The notes under the pieces are model-generated. The model saw nothing but the letters and a program-made list of their open reading frames with translations, did not search any database and was not told the DNA's origin. From JANPPS01 sp965246925 (GTDB taxonomy: Bacteria; Pseudomonadota; Alphaproteobacteria; Acetobacterales; Acetobacteraceae), in contig OZ251994.1 in assembly GCA_965246925.1 (NCBI GenBank), positions 2,046,001-2,110,000 of the forward strand: a DNA stretch of 64,000 nt, in the 5' to 3' direction. A program made the position numbers and the translations under genes. Below, piece by piece: positions 57,098 to 64,000 of the stretch (its first letter is position 1; every line of letters starts with the position of its first letter).

Positions 57098-58117
57098 GTG
57101 AGCCCCATCACGCGCCGCCGCCTCCGGCTGTTCCGCGCCCATTCCCGCGGGTTCTGGTCCCTGGTGGTCTTCGCCGCACTGTTCCTGTTCACCGGCGCGG
57201 CGGAGTTCGTGGCCAACGACCGCCCGCTGCTGATCCGGTTCGGCGGCGACTATCTAATTCCGGTGCTGCAGGACTATAGCGAGGACCGCTTCGGCCCCGA
57301 TTTCCTGCCGACCGAGGCCGACTATACCGACCCGGACCTCGCCCGCGCCATCAACGCCCAGGGCTGGATGATCTGGCCGCTAATCCCGTTCCGGCATGAT
57401 ACGGTGATCAAGAACCTGGCCGCGCCCGCCCCGGTCCCGCCCGGTTCCCGCAACTGGCTCGGCACCGACGATCAGGCACGGGACGTGCTGGCGCGGGTCA
57501 TATACGGCTTCCGCATCAGCGTCCTGTTCGGCTTTACGCTGACGATCCTCGCCTCGCTGATCGGCATCGCCGCCGGCGCGGTCCAGGGCTTCTATGGCGG
57601 GCTCACCGATTTGCTGTTCCAGCGATTCATCGAGATTTGGTCCGGCCTGCCGCGCCTGTATGTCCTGATTATCATGGCCAGTATCATCACACCCAGCTTC
57701 TGGATCCTGCTAGGCCTGTTGCTGCTGTTTTCCTGGATGGAGCTGACCGGTGTCGTGCGGGCGGAGTTCCTGCGCGGGCGCACGCTGGATTACGTCCGGG
57801 CCGCCACGGCGCTGGGCGTCGGCAACGCCGCCATCATGCGCCGCCACATCCTACCCAACGCGCTGATCGCCACGCTGAGCTTTCTGCCGTTTACCCTATC
57901 CGGCTCCGTCACGATCCTCGCCGGCCTCGACTTCCTCGGCTTCGGCCTGCCTCCCGGCTCCCCCTCGCTCGGTGAATTGGTGTCGCAAGGCAAGAACAAC
58001 CTGCAAGCGCCTTGGCTGGCCGTGACCGCGTTCGTGGTCCTGGGCGGCCTGCTGATCCTGATCGTCTTCATCGGCGAAGCCGTGCGGGACGCCTTCGATC
58101 CGCGGAAGTCGGTTTGA
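57098..58117 (+). CDS. yejE: Peptide ABC transporter permease (YejE type)
   Basis: A 339-residue permease. After RRRLRLFRAHSRGFWSLVVF comes the YejE-type periplasmic section (PLLIRFGGDYLIPVLQDYSE, FLPTEADYTDP, NWLGTDDQARDVLARVIYGF) and the EAA-like loop (DYVRAATALGVGNAAIMRRH). GTG 57098 follows GAGGAG; the start a few codons earlier in the repeat is less good. Partner of yejB. Confidence 0.93.
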   Translation: MSPITRRRLRLFRAHSRGFWSLVVFAALFLFTGAAEFVANDRPLLIRFGGDYLIPVLQDYSEDRFGPDFLPTEADYTDPDLARAINAQGWMIWPLIPFRHDTVIKNLAAPAPVPPGSRNWLGTDDQARDVLARVIYGFRISVLFGFTLTILASLIGIAAGAVQGFYGGLTDLLFQRFIEIWSGLPRLYVLIIMASIITPSFWILLGLLLLFSWMELTGVVRAEFLRGRTLDYVRAATALGVGNAAIMRRHILPNALIATLSFLPFTLSGSVTILAGLDFLGFGLPPGSPSLGELVSQGKNNLQAPWLAVTAFVVLGGLLILIVFIGEAVRDAFDPRKSV

Positions 58118-58123
58118 AGAAGA

Positions 58124-58205
58124 ACTCTCCACGGAGACGCAGAGGCACAGAGACTCAGCGGCCTTGTTCTCCGTGCCTCTGTGCCGCCGTGCCTCCATGG
58201 TCCGC
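58124..58205. repeat. Large imperfect palindrome between yejE and yejF
   Basis: AACTCTCCACGGAGACGCAG-AGGCACAGAGA on the left and TTCTCCGTGCCTCTGTGCCG-CCGTGCCTCCATGG on the right form an imperfect inverted repeat with a short centre (GACTCAGCGGCC). It fits the class of dispersed palindromic repeats found between genes in related genomes. Its right end reaches two unused in-frame ATGs of yejF. Confidence 0.75.
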
Positions 58206-58220
58206 TTGCTTATTGCCATC

Positions 58221-59822
58221 ATGCTAGAGGTCACCAGCCTCACGATCGCCTTCGGCACGAAGAAGGTCGTGGACAACGTCAGCTTCAAGCTGAACCAGGG
58301 CGAGACCCTGGCGCTGGTGGGGGAGAGCGGGTCCGGGAAATCACTCACCGCGCTGGCGCTGCTGGATTTGTTGCCGGAGGGGGCGACGCGCAGCGGGCGC
58401 ATCGTCCTGGACGGCAGGGACGTGATGGGGGCGCCGGCCCGGACCCTGCAGCGCGTGCGCGGCGGCACGGCCGGCATAGTGTTCCAGGAACCGATGACCA
58501 GCCTGAACCCACTACACCGCGTCGGACGCCAGGTGGCCGAGGCCGTCGCGTTGCACGCCCCGCGTCCCACCCGCGAGCAGGTCGCTTCCCTGCTGGAGCG
58601 CGTGGGCTTCAAGGATGCCGCCGCCCGCCTGGACGCGTTTCCGCACCAGCTCAGCGGCGGCCAGCGGCAGCGCATCATGATCGCCATGGCGCTCGCCAAC
58701 GACCCGGTGCTGCTGATCGCCGATGAGCCCACTACCGCGCTGGACGTCACCATCCAGGCGCAGATTCTGGACCTGCTCGCCCGGGAAAAGGCCGCGCGGG
58801 GCCTGGCTTTGCTGCTGATCAGCCATGACCTCAACGTCGTCGCCCGCGTGGCCGACCGCGTGGCCGTGATGAAGGACGGGCGCATCGTCGAGACCGGGCT
58901 CGCCGCCGACGTGTTCCGCAAACCCGCCCACGCCTATACGCGCATGCTGATCGACGCCGAGCCCTCCGGCGCCCCGGCCTCCGTCCCGGACGGCGCGCCC
59001 ATCCTGGCCGAGGCGCAGGGTCTGACCGTGTCCTTCCCCGTCCGCCGCGGCCTGCTGCGGCGGCAGGTGGGTGAGGTCCGCGCCGTCGATGGCGTGACGC
59101 TCCAGCTCCGGGCTGGCGAAACGCTCGGCCTGGTCGGCGAAAGCGGCTCCGGCAAGAGCACCATCGGCCTGGCCCTGCTACGCATGCAGGCCTCGGCCGG
59201 CACCATCCGCTTCGACGGCCAGGACATCACCACCATGCGGCAGGGTGCGCTCCGCCCGCTCCGCCGCCGCATGCAGATCGTGTTCCAGGACCCCTACGGC
59301 AGCCTGTCACCGCGCATGAGCATGGGGGAGATCGTGGAGGAGGGGCTGCGCGTGCACCAGCCTGACCTTTCGCCCGCCGCCCGCGCCGCCCGCATCCGCA
59401 CCACGCTGGAGGAGGTAGGGCTCCCCGCCGATAGCGCCGGGCGCTACCCGCACGAGTTCAGCGGCGGCCAGCGCCAGCGTGTCGCCATCGCCCGGGCGCT
59501 GATCTTGCAGCCGAGCCTGATCGTGCTCGACGAACCCACCAGCGCGCTCGACCGCTCGGTTCAGGCGCAAATCGTCGGTCTGCTCCGCACGCTGCAGGCC
59601 CGGCACGGCCTCTCCTACCTATTCATCAGCCATGACCTCGCCGTCGTCCGCGCGCTGGCGCACCGGGTCATGGTGCTCAAATCCGGGCAGGTGGTGGAGG
59701 AAGGCCCGGCGGAGGCATTGTTTGCCGCACCGCAACATGATTATACCAGGGCCTTGCTCGCCGCCGCCTTCCCCCCAAGTCTGCTGCAACAGGAGCGTGA
59801 CCATGACCCTCACACGCCGTGA
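58221..59822 (+). CDS. yejF: Peptide ABC transporter dual ATPase (YejF type)
   Basis: A 533-residue fused ATPase. NBD1: LVGESGSGKSLTALALLDLL, FPHQLSGGQRQRIMIAMALA, LLIADEPTTALDVTIQAQ. NBD2: LVGESGSGKSTIGLALLRMQ, YPHEFSGGQRQRVAIARALI, LIVLDEPTSALDRSVQAQ. It energises YejB/YejE. ATG 58221 begins family homology. Its last 20 bases overlap the superoxide dismutase gene, so the enzyme is part of the operon. Confidence 0.95.
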   Translation: MLEVTSLTIAFGTKKVVDNVSFKLNQGETLALVGESGSGKSLTALALLDLLPEGATRSGRIVLDGRDVMGAPARTLQRVRGGTAGIVFQEPMTSLNPLHRVGRQVAEAVALHAPRPTREQVASLLERVGFKDAAARLDAFPHQLSGGQRQRIMIAMALANDPVLLIADEPTTALDVTIQAQILDLLAREKAARGLALLLISHDLNVVARVADRVAVMKDGRIVETGLAADVFRKPAHAYTRMLIDAEPSGAPASVPDGAPILAEAQGLTVSFPVRRGLLRRQVGEVRAVDGVTLQLRAGETLGLVGESGSGKSTIGLALLRMQASAGTIRFDGQDITTMRQGALRPLRRRMQIVFQDPYGSLSPRMSMGEIVEEGLRVHQPDLSPAARAARIRTTLEEVGLPADSAGRYPHEFSGGQRQRVAIARALILQPSLIVLDEPTSALDRSVQAQIVGLLRTLQARHGLSYLFISHDLAVVRALAHRVMVLKSGQVVEEGPAEALFAAPQHDYTRALLAAAFPPSLLQQERDHDPHTP

Positions 59823-60531
59823 CACGTTACGCTTCGGCGCCCTGGCCGCCCTGCTCCCCGCGTCCGCCCGCGCTCAGACGGCACCCGCGCCCCCGGTGTC
59901 GACAGGCCCGTTCCTGCTACCGCCGCTACCTTACGCCATGGACGCGAACGAGCCGCACATCGATGCACGGACCATGATGCTGCATCACGATAGGCACCAT
60001 GCCGCCTATGTCAGCAACCTGAACAACGCCGTGAAAGACGACACCGCACTGCATTCGACGCCGCTGCAGATGCTGCTGGCAAACCTGAAGGACCTGCCGG
60101 ACGGCAACCGCAACACCATCCGCAACAACGCCGGCGGCCACGCCAACCACACCATGTTCTGGTCCATCATGGGCGGCCATGGCGGCGACCCTACCGGGGA
60201 GCTCGCCGCCGCCATCGACCGGGACCTCGGCGGCCTGGCCAGCTTCCGGGCCGAGTTCAACCGCCTCGGCCTCGCGCAGTTCGGCTCCGGCTGGGTGTTC
60301 GTGACCGTGGACGGGACCGGCAAGCTTGGCCTGACCAACCGGCCGAACCAGGATACCCCGCTGATGGAGGGCGGGCGTGTGCTGATGGGCAACGATGTGT
60401 GGGAGCACGCCTACTATCTCAGATACCAGAACCGCCGCGCTGATTACCTCACGGCTTGGTGGAACGTGGTGAACTGGGACAGCGTGGCCGCCCGTTATGC
60501 CGCAGCGAAGGCCGGCACGCTCACCATCTAA
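59803..60531 (+). CDS. Tat-exported Fe/Mn superoxide dismutase
   Basis: A 242-residue SOD with an N-terminal twin-arginine signal (TRRDTLRFGALAALLPASARA). The family core is complete: LPYAMDANEPHIDARTMMLH, HDRHHAAYVSNLNN, NAGGHANHTMFWSIM, GSGWVFVTVDG, and GNDVWEHAYYLRYQNRR, which give the three His and one Asp metal ligands. Iron or manganese use is not decided by these motifs. AGGAG lies before ATG 59803; the frame upstream is inside yejF and not used. An export signal on this normally cytoplasmic enzyme indicates periplasmic action. Confidence 0.94.
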   Translation: MTLTRRDTLRFGALAALLPASARAQTAPAPPVSTGPFLLPPLPYAMDANEPHIDARTMMLHHDRHHAAYVSNLNNAVKDDTALHSTPLQMLLANLKDLPDGNRNTIRNNAGGHANHTMFWSIMGGHGGDPTGELAAAIDRDLGGLASFRAEFNRLGLAQFGSGWVFVTVDGTGKLGLTNRPNQDTPLMEGGRVLMGNDVWEHAYYLRYQNRRADYLTAWWNVVNWDSVAARYAAAKAGTLTI

Positions 60532-60672
60532 CGTGCCCTTGTCGCCGCCGACCCGGACCTCGCCCGGCTGTTCCAGCCGCGGGACGGGCTGATCCCCTAC
60601 CTCGGCATGGAACTGCTGCTCACGCCCCTGGCGCTCGAGGCGGGGCTGGTACGGCTTGTACGATGGCAGCTT
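60532..60672 (+). pseudogene. Possible gene remnant after the SOD gene
   Basis: The SOD frame continues after its stop codon with protein-like sequence: LVAADPDLARLFQPRDGLIP, YLGMELLLTPLALEAGLVRL. It has no start of its own before a mid-sequence ATG at 60607 and then runs into the antisense methyltransferase gene. I do not recognise the family. It could be the 3' remains of a lost gene or chance coding in GC-rich sequence. Confidence 0.3.
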
Positions 60673-61389
60673 TTAGCCTGCTGGCGGCGTCCGGCCCCAC
60701 GCCATCGCCGTAAGCCCCGCGAGCCGGTTGCCCGGCAGCTTCGCTTCGAGCCGGCACACGCCGAGCAAGGCGCGGTTCAGGGCGGGGCTGACCGGGCGCA
60801 TCTGGCTCCGGGCCGGTCCCTTCGGCGGACGCAACCGCTCCGGTATCCGCGTCGCGGCGGCCAGCGGCAGCAGCCCGCCATACAGGTAGCGCGCGCCATC
60901 CAGCGCTAGGCCGGCGCGCCGCATCACCGCCTCGATGCCCGCTAGCGTGTAGCGGCGCCGGTGCTCGAGGAAATCGTCATGCTGGCTCCAAAGCCACTGG
61001 AACGCCGGTACCGTCACGATGAACCGGGTGCCGGGGGCGGCCCTGGACACATAGCCCGCCAGCAGCCCGTGATCGTCATCCACATGCTCCAGCACGTCCA
61101 TCAGCAGCACCAGGCCGGACGGCAGCGCCGGCGGCTCGCGCCGGAACCATAGCGGGCGGCCCGCATGCAGCTCGTCATGATCGCCGGCATAGCCAGGGTC
61201 CACGCATATGGCCCGTCCGGCGCCCCGGTCCAGCATGTGCCGGGCAAAGAACCCGAGCCCGGCGCCCACATCCAGCACGCTGTCCACCCGGCCCGGCCCT
61301 ACCGCCTGGTCGAGCGCTTCCGCCTTCGCCCGGTAGTACCAGTGTTCCCCGGCGCGATCGCCCAGCAGCGCGGCTTCTTTCAGGTCCAT
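60673..61389 (-). CDS. Class I SAM-dependent methyltransferase
   Basis: A 238-residue Methyltransf_11/UbiE-type enzyme. Motif I is VLDVGAGLGFFARHML, followed by AICVDPGY and the post-I LLMDVLEHVDDDHGLL; the C-terminal FLEHRRRYTLAGIEAVMRRA is common in methyltransferases linked to glycan or lipid glycosylation clusters. Ten bases downstream of the membrane protein gene, probably same operon. Substrate unknown. Confidence 0.88.
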   Translation of the reverse strand: MDLKEAALLGDRAGEHWYYRAKAEALDQAVGPGRVDSVLDVGAGLGFFARHMLDRGAGRAICVDPGYAGDHDELHAGRPLWFRREPPALPSGLVLLMDVLEHVDDDHGLLAGYVSRAAPGTRFIVTVPAFQWLWSQHDDFLEHRRRYTLAGIEAVMRRAGLALDGARYLYGGLLPLAAATRIPERLRPPKGPARSQMRPVSPALNRALLGVCRLEAKLPGNRLAGLTAMAWGRTPPAG

Positions 61390-61399
61390 CGGCGCCCGC

Positions 61400-63034
61400 T
61401 CATCCCGGACCGGTCCTGACCTCGGCCAGACGCTGCAGCAGCGCCGGGTCGAGGATGCCGCTGCAGGCGGTGAGCCCGGCGCCCGACCGGCATTGTGCCC
61501 CGTCCGCGTCCCGGCCCGGCATGCGCAGCCGCAAGGTCAGAGTGCCCGGCCCGGCGCTACGGGGCGCGCAGCTGGGCCGGCCGCGCGCGGCATAGACGGT
61601 GTTGGTCGTGCGCCCCGCCCGGCTCACCATCAGCTGCACCTCCATGCCCACATGGAAATACCACTCCGGCACATCCTGCATACATAGCCAGGGCGGGTCC
61701 AGCAGCACCTGGTCCACGCGTCCCAGCGCCGCCTCCCAGGCCGCGGTGTCCAGCACGGGGATGTCCGCCTCGGCCATGGTGGCGCGCACCCGCGCCCGCA
61801 GCGGCGCCGCGTCCGCCCATTGCAGCCCGCCCGCCACCAGCAGGATCAGGCCCGCCCGCGGCAGCCGCGCCACCGCCGCCACCGCGAGCCCGGCGGTCAG
61901 GTATAAGGGAAGCCAAACGAACCGCCCGCTCGCCCGAACCACGCCTAGCAGCGGTAGCGCCGCCTCCGGCAACGGCACAAACGCGAGCTGGATCTGCGCC
62001 GCGTACACCCGGTTTGACACGGCGAGCACGCTGAACCCCAGCACCACGGCCAGCAGGAAAGGGTGCCCGGTCCAGGGCCTTCCGGCCAGGCCGCGCAGGC
62101 CGAGGAGCAGCAACACCAGCAATCCCGCGCCCAGATAGGCAAACCCTTCATACTGGCCGAACGTCCCCTGGACGATGAAATCCGGGCCGGGCAGCAGGCC
62201 GCTCATTTGCGGGATGAAGGGGCTCATCAGGTTGGCGGAGAACGAGCCGAAGCCCCGCGCCGGCTCGAGCGATTGCGGTTCCCAATAGCCCATAGCTCCC
62301 ATCAGCCCCAGCAACGTCATGGTCGTCAAGCCGATCGACCCGGCGGCGGCAACCGCGGACATGCGCCGGGTCCAGGCGGCCTGGAGCGGCGCCACCAGCA
62401 GCACGCCGGCTGCCATGAAGAACAGGTAGGGATGGATCAGCAACGCCAGCGCGCCCAGCCCCGTCATGACCAGGCAGGCGCGCCGCAGGCCCAGCCGCGC
62501 CTGCCGGTGCAGCCCGATATAAGCCGCGAACGACAGCGGGATCACCCAATGGCCCATCAGCGACAGGTGCCCCCACCGCGCCAGCAGCGCCGGCGCCGAG
62601 ACGCCGATAAGCGACGCCGCCACCGCCGCCGGCAGGCTCCTTGCGCCCAGGGCCCGCACCAACGCCGTCGATGCCAGCGCCATCCCGGCCAGGCAAAGGC
62701 CTGCCCACGCGCCATAGAGCGGCACCACGCGGCCCGTGACGCGGAACAGGCCCCGCCCCACCAAGCACAGCAGCGGCGTGCTGTCGGTGAACAGGACGCT
62801 AGTCCCGCCATCTCCCAGGGTCGCAAGCCGGAACAGCGGCCACTGGAACGGCTCCTGCACGAACGCGGTATAGCCCGAGACGGCGGTGCCCATATCCGCC
62901 CAGGAGCCGCCGACGAACCCGTGCGGAAAATGCCAGTACTCTGCCGTGCCCAGCAGGACCGGGACCGGGAACACCGCCAGCGCGCCCGCGGCACCGATCA
63001 GCGCGCTCAGCACCCACGCCAGCCGCGCGCTCAC
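61400..63034 (-). CDS. Polytopic membrane protein (DUF6311-like)
   Basis: A 544-residue protein with about ten membrane segments and a C-terminal extracytoplasmic domain with paired cysteines (LLDPPWLCMQDVPEWYFHVG, TTNTVYAARGRPSCAP). The start AEYWHFPHGFVGGSWADMG and ANLMSPFIPQMSGLLPG, FGQYEGFAYLGAGLLV and VVRASGRFVWLPLYLTAG are landmarks of a large membrane family in Acetobacteraceae and relatives that resembles C-terminal-domain glycosyltransferases. GTG 63034 overlaps the stop of the next gene upstream (GTGA). It is homologous to that gene. Function unknown. Confidence 0.85.
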   Translation of the reverse strand: MSARLAWVLSALIGAAGALAVFPVPVLLGTAEYWHFPHGFVGGSWADMGTAVSGYTAFVQEPFQWPLFRLATLGDGGTSVLFTDSTPLLCLVGRGLFRVTGRVVPLYGAWAGLCLAGMALASTALVRALGARSLPAAVAASLIGVSAPALLARWGHLSLMGHWVIPLSFAAYIGLHRQARLGLRRACLVMTGLGALALLIHPYLFFMAAGVLLVAPLQAAWTRRMSAVAAAGSIGLTTMTLLGLMGAMGYWEPQSLEPARGFGSFSANLMSPFIPQMSGLLPGPDFIVQGTFGQYEGFAYLGAGLLVLLLLGLRGLAGRPWTGHPFLLAVVLGFSVLAVSNRVYAAQIQLAFVPLPEAALPLLGVVRASGRFVWLPLYLTAGLAVAAVARLPRAGLILLVAGGLQWADAAPLRARVRATMAEADIPVLDTAAWEAALGRVDQVLLDPPWLCMQDVPEWYFHVGMEVQLMVSRAGRTTNTVYAARGRPSCAPRSAGPGTLTLRLRMPGRDADGAQCRSGAGLTACSGILDPALLQRLAEVRTGPG

Positions 63035-64000
63035 CACCCGAGGCTCGTATCCGCCCGCGTGAGGCGGCGCAGCAGTGCGGAGGGGAGGGTAGGGCTGCAC
63101 GCCGTGATGTCGGGGCTGCTGATGCAATGCTCCTCTGGCACCGGATCGACCGGCGGCACATGCATGCGCACCAGCAGCTGACCGCGCCCGGGCGGCGGCA
63201 CCGCGCAATCCGGGCGGCCGCGTGCGGCATAGACCGTGTTGGTGGACCGCCCCGCCTCACTGACCAAAAGCTGAATGTGTATGCTGGCCCGGAACACCCA
63301 CAGGTAAGCCTCCCGCTCGGGCGTGCATTGCCAAGGCGGGTCCACCAGCACCCGGTCCACGCCGCCCACCGCCTCCTTCCAGGCCGCGGTGTCGAGCGCG
63401 GCGGGCGCGCTATGCGCGACACTCTCCTCGATCAGGCCGCGCCACGGGCGCACATCCAGCCATTGCAGCAATGCGGCCGAGAGCAGCAGCACGCTGGCCC
63501 GCGGATGATGCGCCGCGGCGGCGATGGCGAGGCCCGCCGTAAGATAGACCGGCACCCAGATGAACCGCCCGCTCGCCCGCACCACCCCGGCCAGCCGCAG
63601 CACCGCATCCGGCAGCGGTATGGTGAACAGGTGAAATTGGGCCAAGTACACCTCGTTCGACACCGCCAGCGCCGTGCACCCCAGCATGACCGCCAGCAGG
63701 AACGGATGCCGCCGCAGCGCCGCCCGGCCCGGCAGCCACCGCCGTCCGAACCACAGCAGCACCAGCACGCCCAAGCCCAGATAGGCGAAGCCCTCGAACT
63801 GCCCCCAAACGCCCTGCATGATGCCGGGCGTGCCCAGCGGCAGCACGCCGCTCCGTTGCGGCACGAAGGCGGAGGCGAGGTTGGTGGAGAACGAGCCGAA
63901 CCCGCCTGCGGGGACGAGCCCGCCGCCGCCGAAATGGCCCATCGCCGCCATGGCCCCGGCCAGCACGGCGCCCAGGCCCGCCAGCACCAGAGCCGCAGCG
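63031..64000 (-). CDS. Paralogous polytopic membrane protein, 5' end outside window
   Basis: The frame is open to the window end, so the N-terminus is missing. The visible 323 or so residues repeat the landmarks of the downstream protein: GFGSFSTNLASAFVPQRSGV, GQFEGFAYLGLGVLVLL, VVRASGRFIWVPVYLTAGLA, VLVDPPWQC and RSTNTVYAARGRPDCAVP. Tandem duplication with divergence is clear. Its stop overlaps the start of the downstream copy, so the two may be made together. Confidence 0.85.
   Translation of the reverse strand, partial: AAALVLAGLGAVLAGAMAAMGHFGGGGLVPAGGFGSFSTNLASAFVPQRSGVLPLGTPGIMQGVWGQFEGFAYLGLGVLVLLWFGRRWLPGRAALRRHPFLLAVMLGCTALAVSNEVYLAQFHLFTIPLPDAVLRLAGVVRASGRFIWVPVYLTAGLAIAAAAHHPRASVLLLSAALLQWLDVRPWRGLIEESVAHSAPAALDTAAWKEAVGGVDRVLVDPPWQCTPEREAYLWVFRASIHIQLLVSEAGRSTNTVYAARGRPDCAVPPPGRGQLLVRMHVPPVDPVPEEHCISSPDITACSPTLPSALLRRLTRADTSLGW

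Noticed and set aside
1..64000. tRNA, rRNA, IS elements, integrases
   Set aside because: Read through on both strands for T-arm-like motifs and transposase frames by eye; nothing convincing was found. A tRNAscan or IS search would decide.

Overview
The window comes from a high-GC alphaproteobacterium, most likely a member of the Acetobacteraceae (Rhodospirillales). Supporting signs are the purM | perM-hda-ppk-ppx | rnd-aspS arrangement, a 51-residue aa3-type cytochrome oxidase subunit IV, an AspRS with the histidine marker of the non-discriminating type, PEP-CTERM proteins and LPS genes (hldE, kdsB). The genus is not resolved. No tRNA, rRNA, CRISPR array, insertion sequence or integrase was recognised.

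Layout. 1-7.1 kb: small lipoprotein, TetR regulator, aroQ-hldE, a PPP-family phosphatase, and two tandem genes for catalytically degenerate EAL-like proteins. 6.2-12.7 kb: a tightly overlapped purine operon, consisting of a fused OHCU decarboxylase/HIU hydrolase, a BMP-type nucleoside/purine ABC importer (binding protein, ATPase, two permeases) and a 2-oxoglutarate/Fe(II)-type oxygenase. 12.8-23 kb: pterin dehydratase, zinc peptidase, glycogen debranching enzyme, a thioredoxin-like protein, a PEP-CTERM protein, a LuxR regulator overlapped with a PDZ pseudoprotease, a photolyase FAD-domain protein that looks rearranged, creA, an ABC-F ATPase, ndk and a lipoprotein. 24-26 kb: an AT-richer island carrying an AHH-type nuclease toxin gene and an Imm11-like immunity gene, bordered on one side by 15-bp tandem repeats and a dispersed palindrome.

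26-38.5 kb is conserved core: oxidase subunit IV, purN/purM, perM-hda-ppk-ppx, rnd, aspS, with a small membrane protein and a minimal calpain-type cysteine protease inserted. 38.5-47 kb holds an M20 amidohydrolase, a 771-residue surface-type protein with an internal duplication, a molybdopterin oxidoreductase and an 877-residue beta-helix protein with four carbohydrate-binding-like modules. 47-53.6 kb holds a prolyl aminopeptidase, DUF423, an rRNA-methyltransferase-like gene, a PEP-CTERM beta-propeller, pheA-kdsB and hisN. 53.6-60.5 kb is a Yej-type peptide importer (yejABEF) ending in a Tat-exported Fe/Mn superoxide dismutase. The window closes with a methyltransferase and two tandem large membrane proteins, the last truncated by the window edge.

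Recurring themes: many genes are translationally coupled by 4-base overlaps (ATGA, GTGA, TTGA, CTGA); three genes have no ATG/GTG/TTG in a usable place and appear to use CTG or ATT; small tandem repeats sit at gene ends; and short perfect hairpins precede several surface-protein or transporter genes.
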